Shown here: positions 57,152 to 64,000 of the stretch, one piece after another | Layout of the letters: every line of letters starts with the position of its first letter | Numbering within the stretch: the first letter of the stretch is position 1 | NCBI GenBank assembly: GCA_009192285.1 | Contig: CM018607.1 | Span: forward strand, 62,001-126,000 | Direction of reading: 5' to 3' | Length of the DNA stretch: 64,000 bases | From: Morchella semilibera | Lineage: Eukaryota; Ascomycota; Pezizomycetes; Pezizales; Morchellaceae | Translations under genes and position numbers: made by a program | The notes under the pieces: generated by a model | The model's input: the letters and a program-made list of their open reading frames with translations, nothing else | What the model was told of the DNA's origin: nothing | The model's database searches: none

Positions 57152-58895
57152 TTGTCAGAATCACCAGTAAATTCTTATTCTATGGGTAGCCGGTATACAG
57201 TCTCCGCAATATGCATCCTAGCGCTCGCATACCAGTCCATGGGGCAAACTACAGGCATTCAGGATATTACCTACGCCGATAAGAATCTCACAGTTGTGGG
57301 TCTTAAAGTCAGATTTCGCTCCGAGCCAAAGGGCCGTGGGACTGTGGGTATTATGCTTAGTTGTGTTGCGACCTTCCTCTTCTGCATCTGGGGGACTGTC
57401 CACCCCAACATCATCGTCGGGGCGAAGTCCTTCTACCGAATCTTCTACAAAGCAGTACTCATGCTTATCGCAATCGTTGTCCCGGAAGGTCTCATACTAT
57501 GTGCCTTTGCGCAGTACCGGGAAGCAAGGGAGCTTCACAATCTGTGGTTGAAAAAGTACCCACTCGAGAAAGAGCCATGGTATAGCTTTTTGAAGTTCTG
57601 GGAGGACTCCCCGAGTACCTTCGGCATGGAAGGGGCGTTTTTTGTGGTGATGGGTGGGTTTGTGGTGAGGTTGCCGAGCGGCCCTGTTGATGATCAGGGC
57701 CAAGATATTGGGAAACAAATTATCCCCGCTGATCAGGGGAAAAACGGAGAAATTACTACCCTCACCTCCAAACTCGGTGGGGACAAACAGATTATCCTCA
57801 CCGCCGCGGGTTTCAAACACTGTCTGGAACACCTCATCCACCAGAACACTATGCGCGTTCACAGGCAATCTATCCTCGATAAGGGGAAATCAAGTAATAT
57901 GGCCAAACTTCTCGCCGCTCTCCAGGCGTTGTGGTTGACCGTGCAGTGTATTGCTAGATTAATAGCACGCTTACCTATATCGTTGCTTGAGATTCATGTA
58001 GCGATACAGGTTGTCTGCACAATGGCCATCTTCTTCTGCTGGTGGAGCAAACCATTGGACGTCAACCACCACCTCGAGATAACCCTACAACCAGAACACG
58101 GAAGTGCCTCTCCAAACACATCGGGCCAAGCCGATCCGGAACGGGAGAGAGCGTATGCTGAACAGCTACAGGCTGAAAGGACTTGAGAGCGGATTTGGAA
58201 CGTCTCAAGTCTGAAGAGGATAAGCTTAAGGAAAACCGAACGAATAACATCGCTGTTAACCCGAGAGGTCAAAGGTTCATCCTCAAACAGACGCCACCAG
58301 ATCTGACCGGCATAACAGCCAAGGCTTTCTACGATATCTGTAGTTGCCTCGCCAGCTCGGATGGCGGGTCGCACTGGAAGACGATGGGGGCTGAGGCGAC
58401 GTTAATATTTTAATTGGCGCCCTACATGCCACTGCATGGAACTTTCCCTTTCCAGTTCAGCTAGCAAGGGTCATGTGGCGAGCAGGATCCATAGGCATGT
58501 GCGTTTTGCCCACCCTCGCCGTGCTTATAGCGAGTATTACAGCCTACCAGGTGGATCTAGCAACCATAGTCTGGGAAATACATCTCGGGCACCACGAAAA
58601 TAAAAAGAAACGACATCTCTGGGGCGCGATAGCGGCGGTCGGTGACCAGTTATTGAGAATGGCTAGGCGGCACGGCCATCTGATCGATGAGGAAGGTAGA
58701 AGAAGAAGGGAGCAACCTCGGGGGACTGTCATGACGTTTTTGCATTATTTGTTGATATGGGCTGTCCTATGGTTGCTTGTGGCGTATGCGACCTCTATCA
58801 TCTCAATCACGAACATAGCGTTTGTCAGTATGCGGAGTCTACCTGTGGGATCATTTAACACACCGAGATGGAACGACTATTGGCCACATTTCTAG
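57152..58895 (+). pseudogene. fungal multi-pass integral membrane protein with two frameshifts
   Basis: Three consecutive forward frames make one protein: 57152 to about 58181, about 58183-58411 and about 58415-58895. Joined, it has membrane segments at VGIMLSCVATFLFCIWGTVH, AVLMLIAIVVPEGLILCAF, LPISLLEIHVAIQVVCTMAIF, then SIGMCVLPTLAVLIASITAY and FLHYLLIWAVLWLLVAYA. The RGT(V)GI..SC....C.WG..HPN and WW.KPLDV blocks are typical of a fungus-specific membrane family of unknown role that is often expanded. The frame changes are near 58181 (after AEQLQAER) and near 58413 (before GALHATAWNFPFPVQLARV). Without them the protein would be about 580 aa. A single intron in place of the first break was considered but no GT..AG pair fits. 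Confidence 0.7.
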
Positions 58896-59948
58896 AGAGG
58901 GGCAGAGGGTTTTTTCTGTAGTCTTTCGGATAGGTTATAGGTTGCATTGCGGGGTTCTTTTTATTCTTTAAATCTTGATTTACAGTAGTTTTAAGCTTCT
59001 AGTTTCTAGCTGTTTTCATTTAATGTTTGATGTGATTTCCGCGGCCGGTGAAGCTATATGTCGCCATTTGTGAGTGATGTGCTTTGGCTATTCCAATCGG
59101 TTTCACGCCATTTACCAATCATTTGAGTATACTTAGTTAGGCTAAAGAGTACCCCCTGAATCCGTCTAGCACCTCAGATATACCAAATATATCCTGGCAC
59201 AATGCCCGACGGTATCGACCCGTATATACACAACCGGGTCACCTGCTATGTCCCGCTCCCTACAATGTGTCCTTGGTACCCCGGGCTCCTTGATCCTATG
59301 TGGTCTCAGTACCCTGTGCGCTCGCCTATCTACTTTCATCCTTGCTTTGGGACGCCCAGATAAGCGGATTCATACACGCACCTTTCAATGTGAGGATAGA
59401 TGTGCATGGCTTGGCATCCCTCGTCCCACAAGACCTCACCAGAATGCCGCCCCTACCACTTGTACCCTCAACCTCTCTTTCCCCTCCGCCCCAATCTATC
59501 CGACTCATCATCCCTCAGCATCCCCTCCGCCCCTGACCTCTCCTCCTCTTCTCCTTTATCACCCACCAGCACCCATCCAGTTGGAACTCTCCACTTCCCC
59601 TCTTGGTGTCATCTCGCCTCTAAAATGGTACAATTGTTGTCCTTCACTTAAGAACCCCAATCCCGCTGCATGGCAGGCGGATTGGCCATTCTCCGGTGCT
59701 AATGTCACCGCCTCCTGAGCGTAGCCGATCGCTTCATCCATAAGAATCTCGTTGTGTGCACTAGGATGTATTGAGCTTGTATTGAAATGCCTCCTTGCTA
59801 GATAGGTGGAAAGGTTTGAAAGGATGGCGCTCCGGAGAGGTTCTGTCTCCCCTGTAAGCGCTAATTTGGGTTGTTGATGTCTACATCGAGATCTGCCGGC
59901 TGATCGAGGCGATTATATCGCGTAAAATAAGTAGAACTCCGGAGTGTG
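58896..59948. other. intergenic, no supported gene
   Basis: A C/T-rich forward frame (59248-59718) is low-complexity and not protein-like. Nothing else is seen. Confidence 0.4.
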
Positions 59949-60327
59949 TCAGGTGGGATCCATCAATGCCGGAGGCGGGTTTCTGGATCCCGGATATTGT
60001 CGGAGTTCATGGTGTAAGTCCGAGGATGTTTGGGGTATGGTACGTACGTTGTGAGAAGAAGCATCAGGCCCCGGAAGTGTGTTATCTCTTGGGTTTCTAT
60101 TGTATTCTATGAGTTTCTTAGGTATTTCCCTTATATTAATCAATATACCCCCCCTCGCGGTCTTGTACTTTCTCTCTCTTTCTTCATGCAGCGTCCTCTC
60201 CCTACATGTATTTCGAATATTACCTGTTTCTCCCTCTTTGTCTTGCTCGCGTCTCGTCCCCGTCCCAGTCTCAAGTATTAGTTCTTACCTACATGTATCT
60301 CTAAATAAACTGTTCTATCCCACCTGA
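59949..60327. mobile_element. 379-bp element with TCAGGTGGGAT inverted ends (LTR- or MITE-like)
   Basis: TCAGGTGGGAT at 59949-59959 is perfectly complementary to ATCCCACCTGA at 60317-60327. The second half is C/T-rich with AATAAA at 60304, like an LTR. No target duplication or partner copy was found in the window. Confidence 0.4.
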
Positions 60328-62097
60328 TTTTGCGGCTGTGTTGTGGGTTCGTGAGTTTATGACTCGCACCGTTGCACCATTTTAGGGACCTCCGGGGTAC
60401 ATGACTTATACCAACGAATGTCCTACCCCAGTTCACTATCCGGCTCTTTCTTTATTCACCATGGAGAACAGACCAACCTACAGCGGATGGTTATTGTGCC
60501 GCTGGATCTAAGTAGGTCTGTACGCCGTCGATCGATCCCTATCCAACTACCCTATTCCGAAGCCGTCTTGGCGGTAAGCGAGGCGGTGGGGGCTCAGCCG
60601 TGATAGTAACCTCTTCTTAGATTCGAGCTCTGCGAGAACTCCGGCGCGCCCGGCACGCCCGGGATTGGTTGGGTAGAGGTGGTGGAAGCGGGCAAGGAAC
60701 ATTGCTGGCATTCTCAGCATTCCCACGTTGGGGTATTCTAGCCCTTCCACTTGATCAGGTACTGGAGACGAAGCTGGAGTCAAGGATATCATCTACTTCC
60801 CATTTCCGCTAACATCAACAACAATCGGAGGTACGGGCGGGGGACATGGCTGGGAAGGGTCAGTAGCGCAGGGCTCTAGCCTGGAGAGGTGAAAGACCCC
60901 AAATCAATCATTCTTTGTTGGGGTGGTTATTGCGAATCAGGGAAAATCATAATTATTACAAGATCTAAACCACTATTATAACACATCACTACTTTTTGCG
61001 AAGGCAAACATTATTACAAAAGGGCAGCTAGACTCCACTATATTAGAAGAAGACATGACGGGGATTACATCTGCTGACAGACTCAATATTCCGAACAGCA
61101 CATATCCTGACCGCGTGCCCCCGAACCAGAGACAGCAGAAAAGAAGGTGCCAGACCATACAACGACTGAACAGCTGCTATGGGCGGAGAAAAGAATCGGG
61201 AAAGCGCTGGAAATCAGGAAGCAGTGGACAGGGTACGGATGACTAGTTGGTTGAGATAAACGCCGCACTGCACTAGCACTCCCCAGGAGCTGGCGCACAG
61301 TTGGAATTCTCCGATGCATCACTAACGATAACACTACTTACCATTCCCCGAGCGTGGCTGGACCGGATAGAGGGGGGCCAGATCGCTCCTTATATAACCC
61401 CACATACAGTGACCCAGACGTACTATTCTGAACCAAACGTTGGGGAAGGAATTTATAAATTGTAATGTTCGGCCATTGGGAGTCTACATATACAGGGGAC
61501 CCTGTACCCATCCATCAAGGTTCTCAGAGCTAATGCAGGTACGGCTACAGGGGTCATGGAGCTTTCCGCACTATGATGACATCAGAGCAATAGATGATGT
61601 TGCGTTTAAACTCCTCCCTTTCTCCTCATATCTCTCGCGACTCTCTCGACCTGACATTGTGGACTACTCTTCCCTGTGCAGAACCTCTCAAGCTAAGGCT
61701 CCTCATCAAACTCTCCGCTCAGCTGAAGTTAGGCCTCACGCCGTATCCGTGATTGCAAAGCACTGCATATAGGGAGAAAAGTGCCTCCGTTGATGGAATG
61801 AATCCAAGTGGCGTCTCCACTCAAATTCTTCCCCATAACCGAACGAAAAACATGTGGCTTATCGCGGGGATCTTATCGGATGCTCTTAGGCGCCTGCCAA
61901 GCCTCGCCCCTCTCATCGACCCCGCTTTTCCTCTCTCAACCCCCACCCCTCACTCCCCCGCTCCATGTCAACGCTACATTCACCCCCTCCGGTTTCTCCT
62001 AGACGCTGCTTCGCCATCCATCACCGACGCCTCCACTCAGACTATGCCACCGCTACCACCCCCCCCCCCCCCCCCCAAAGCACCAATGGGTTGACAT
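60328..62097. other. gene-poor region
   Basis: No supported gene. Short frames near 60418-60600 and 61440-61772 are unrecognised. A poly-C run occurs at 62061-62078. Confidence 0.4.
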
Positions 62098-62268
62098 CTA
62101 CCTCTCCTCCACGCCGTCAACTCCTGGGACGTCCTCGACTATCTCCGCCGCTTTCGCGACGCGGGCCTGTTGACAAGCTCACCCACTCTCCGACGAAGGC
62201 TCTTCCTGCGCCCGCAAAACCCGGACGGTGGCGTGACCAACGAGGAGGGAAAGGCTACAGAGCTGTAG
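62098..62268 (+). pseudogene. coding remnant of unknown gene
   Basis: About 55 codons with protein-like composition (AVNSWDVLDYLRRFRDAGLL, then LRRRLFLRPQNPDG) up to a TAG at 62266. There is no acceptable start and the frame upstream is different. I do not recognise it. Together with 62884-62994 it may belong to one decayed gene. Confidence 0.3.
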
Positions 62269-62524
62269 AGTGACGATCTACTGACCCCACAGGGTCCCAA
62301 AGTGCCCGCGCCCGCGGGTGGTACGGTTCCGCCTCCTGCTCCACCCCGGTGTTGACCATCACCTCCAACGCCACCTGTTCCATAAACTTCACGCACCACC
62401 CACAAACGTCGCTCTATCCCCACCACGCGCAAAAAACAAACAAAACGAAAAGGACTGCTGCCTAGTGTTGGGCAGGAGCCTCGAATTCTTCTCACAATTC
62501 CAAGCCATCTCGGGCAGGTAGCGG

Positions 62525-62760
62525 AAAAGCTCGAGCTAGATCTCGAGCTTTTTGGACTATTAGCAGCGGGATAATGCCGATGGCAGGATAGGAGAGCATA
62601 GTGGGTTTGAATCGTCTGAGTTCCCCCTGAGAAAGGTAATATATACAGTGATAACTATTTCAAGCTATATCCATGAGCTCGGGCCTAGGCTCGAGCCGAG
62701 CTCGAACATTCTAAGCCTTCCCCCTCCAGGCCAACTCGAGCTCTAGGTCGGACTCGTCTC
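62525..62760. repeat. CTCGAG-rich palindromic stretch, similar to 6994-7368
   Basis: AAAAGCTCGAGCTAGATCTC is followed by GAGCTTTTT, a near-perfect palindrome, and later GGCTCGAGCCGAGCTCGA. The same GCTCGAGCTT words fill the element at 6994-7368, so this may be a degraded relative. Confidence 0.4.
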
Positions 62761-62883
62761 GAACAGGCTCGTGCCCAACCCCATCACTGCCCCGCACGCA
62801 CCTAGCCTCCTCAATGACTCCATAGCCTCCTATGTCTCGCTCCACAATCTGCAAAAATAGCGCCTCCGAGCGGGAAGAACTAC

Positions 62884-62994
62884 AACGACATCCTCCACGC
62901 GCACTTCTACAACAAGCAGACAGAGTGCCCAGCACACTCGGGGGTGGCAGACCCCCGCGTCAGATTCCTGCTTGACGATGCGGACTGTGACTAA
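62884..62994 (+). pseudogene. possible C-terminal exon fragment of unknown protein
   Basis: About 36 codons (NYNDILHAHFYNKQTECPAH, then DPRVRFLLDDADCD) end at a TAA at 62992-62994. The composition is protein-like with Cys and His, but there is no start or recognisable family. Confidence 0.25.
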
Positions 62995-64000
62995 ATCGAC
63001 CTCTTGGCTAATGAATGAGAACAGAAGTGACTCCTATAGGCTACCTGCAGAGAGAAACAATCGTGCAGAAGAGACTCCTACCCGTGTTAATTAATTGGTG
63101 CGAAGCCTAAAACTGCAAAGTTAGTTTGAACGTGAGAATACATTACTGAAGCCGGTAACTGCTGCTAGATAGTATAGGGATGTAATGTTCCTCTATATCG
63201 ATTGAGGTATTGAATGACATACGTTATATATTTAACTCATTGTCCTACTACGTGCACTTATACCATCATTTTCATATCGCCTGAAGTTTGATACTGCGCC
63301 TAAAGCAAAAAAAGCCTTGCCCCGCAGCCTTACCCCCCGGGTTAAATGATTCTTGGCAATACATGTAGGCAGGCGGCTCTTGGCACTTCTAGCGACTTTT
63401 CTTGCAGTAACATCTGCGATAGTACCCTTTAAAATCTAGTATTTCAATAAAACAGAACTACATACGTCTTTAAGGTATTAAATTCAAGCCTCTGTCGTTT
63501 CGAGCGTTACCTCCGAGAACAGCCCGAGCGCCCCCCCCCCCCCCCACAACTGCACTCGGCGAACATACCCCTAGATTTTACCCCTTAGGCTGGCAAAAGA
63601 TTCCGACCCCATTGATATTTATGTGGCTTTACTACATGTACTTATTAAATAATAGATCTCCTACGCAACTCTGATTATTACCGCTCACAGTGTGTGGCGA
63701 ATTCAACATTGGTCTCAACCCCGTTGGCCAGAACCCCGTACTCGCCAAGACGTTGTGAACGGCTGTAGTTAATGTATTATAGTAAGTCTCCACCGATTAG
63801 AGGTAAGCACTATCGTAACTACCTAATACGGTATTAACGCTGTGTACGATGCTTACACAGGCGGTGGTGACCCCCCGCCACCAGAATGATCACGAGATAT
63901 CACTCGACTTTGAGATCTATGGCTCGAGATTTTTTTTTTTGTTTACTTCATTAAATCTATGGCTCGAGAAGCTATGAAGGGTAGGTGTGTAATCGGCGTT
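62995..64000. other. intergenic to window end
   Basis: No gene, RNA or repeat supported, apart from a poly-C run at 63531-63545 and short poly-T and poly-A runs. TATGGCTCGAGA occurs twice near 63919 and 63960. Confidence 0.4.

Overview
This window is eukaryotic and almost certainly from a filamentous fungus. Genes are split by short introns of about 50 to 150 nt with GT..AG borders and CTAAC/CTGAC-type branch points, genes are sparse, and LTR retrotransposons are nested in other transposons. A Pezizomycotina (perhaps Pezizales-like) host is my guess; the sequence does not fix it. Many genes are only visible after splicing, so exon borders below are read by eye.

Layout. 1-1430: small foldback repeats. 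1428-3938: a soluble GDA1/CD39-type nucleoside phosphatase with a long helical C-terminal extension. 4-9 kb: gene-poor, with one foldback element and one decayed gene. 9368-18873: one DNA transposon with perfect 32-bp terminal inverted repeats and a perfect 6-bp target duplication (GAGTAC). It carries a TET/JBP-like 2-oxoglutarate dioxygenase (10617-11819), an integrase-type DDE transposase broken by TGA codons (12223-14102), and a small reverse-strand gene with a SUMO-interaction-like motif (18341-18700). A Ty3/gypsy element has landed inside it, and a 634-bp solo LTR has landed inside that. 19886-20344 and 42444-43015: two related small beta-sandwich (aegerolysin-like) genes. 22014-27780: a second Ty3/gypsy element (chromovirus) with both LTRs and a 5-bp target duplication; its gag and pol are each split by a solo LTR.

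28.7-38.9 kb is the best genic stretch: a papain-fold LRAT/NlpC-like protein, a caspase-domain (C14) protein with a C-terminal beta domain, and a TPR-CHAT protein of about 1250 aa. All three have intact-looking catalytic residues. Together with the CD39-like protein they resemble the effector types seen in fungal cell-death and incompatibility proteins, but a shared pathway is only inference.

39-64 kb is mostly empty and decayed. It holds a proteinase-K-like subtilase wrecked by frameshifts, a Tc1/mariner relic, an ankyrin relic, a frameshifted multi-pass membrane protein, and several MITE-like inverted-repeat elements.

Most interesting: the DNA transposon carrying an intact DNA/RNA-modifying-type dioxygenase beside a transposase killed by apparent CpG-to-TpG changes.
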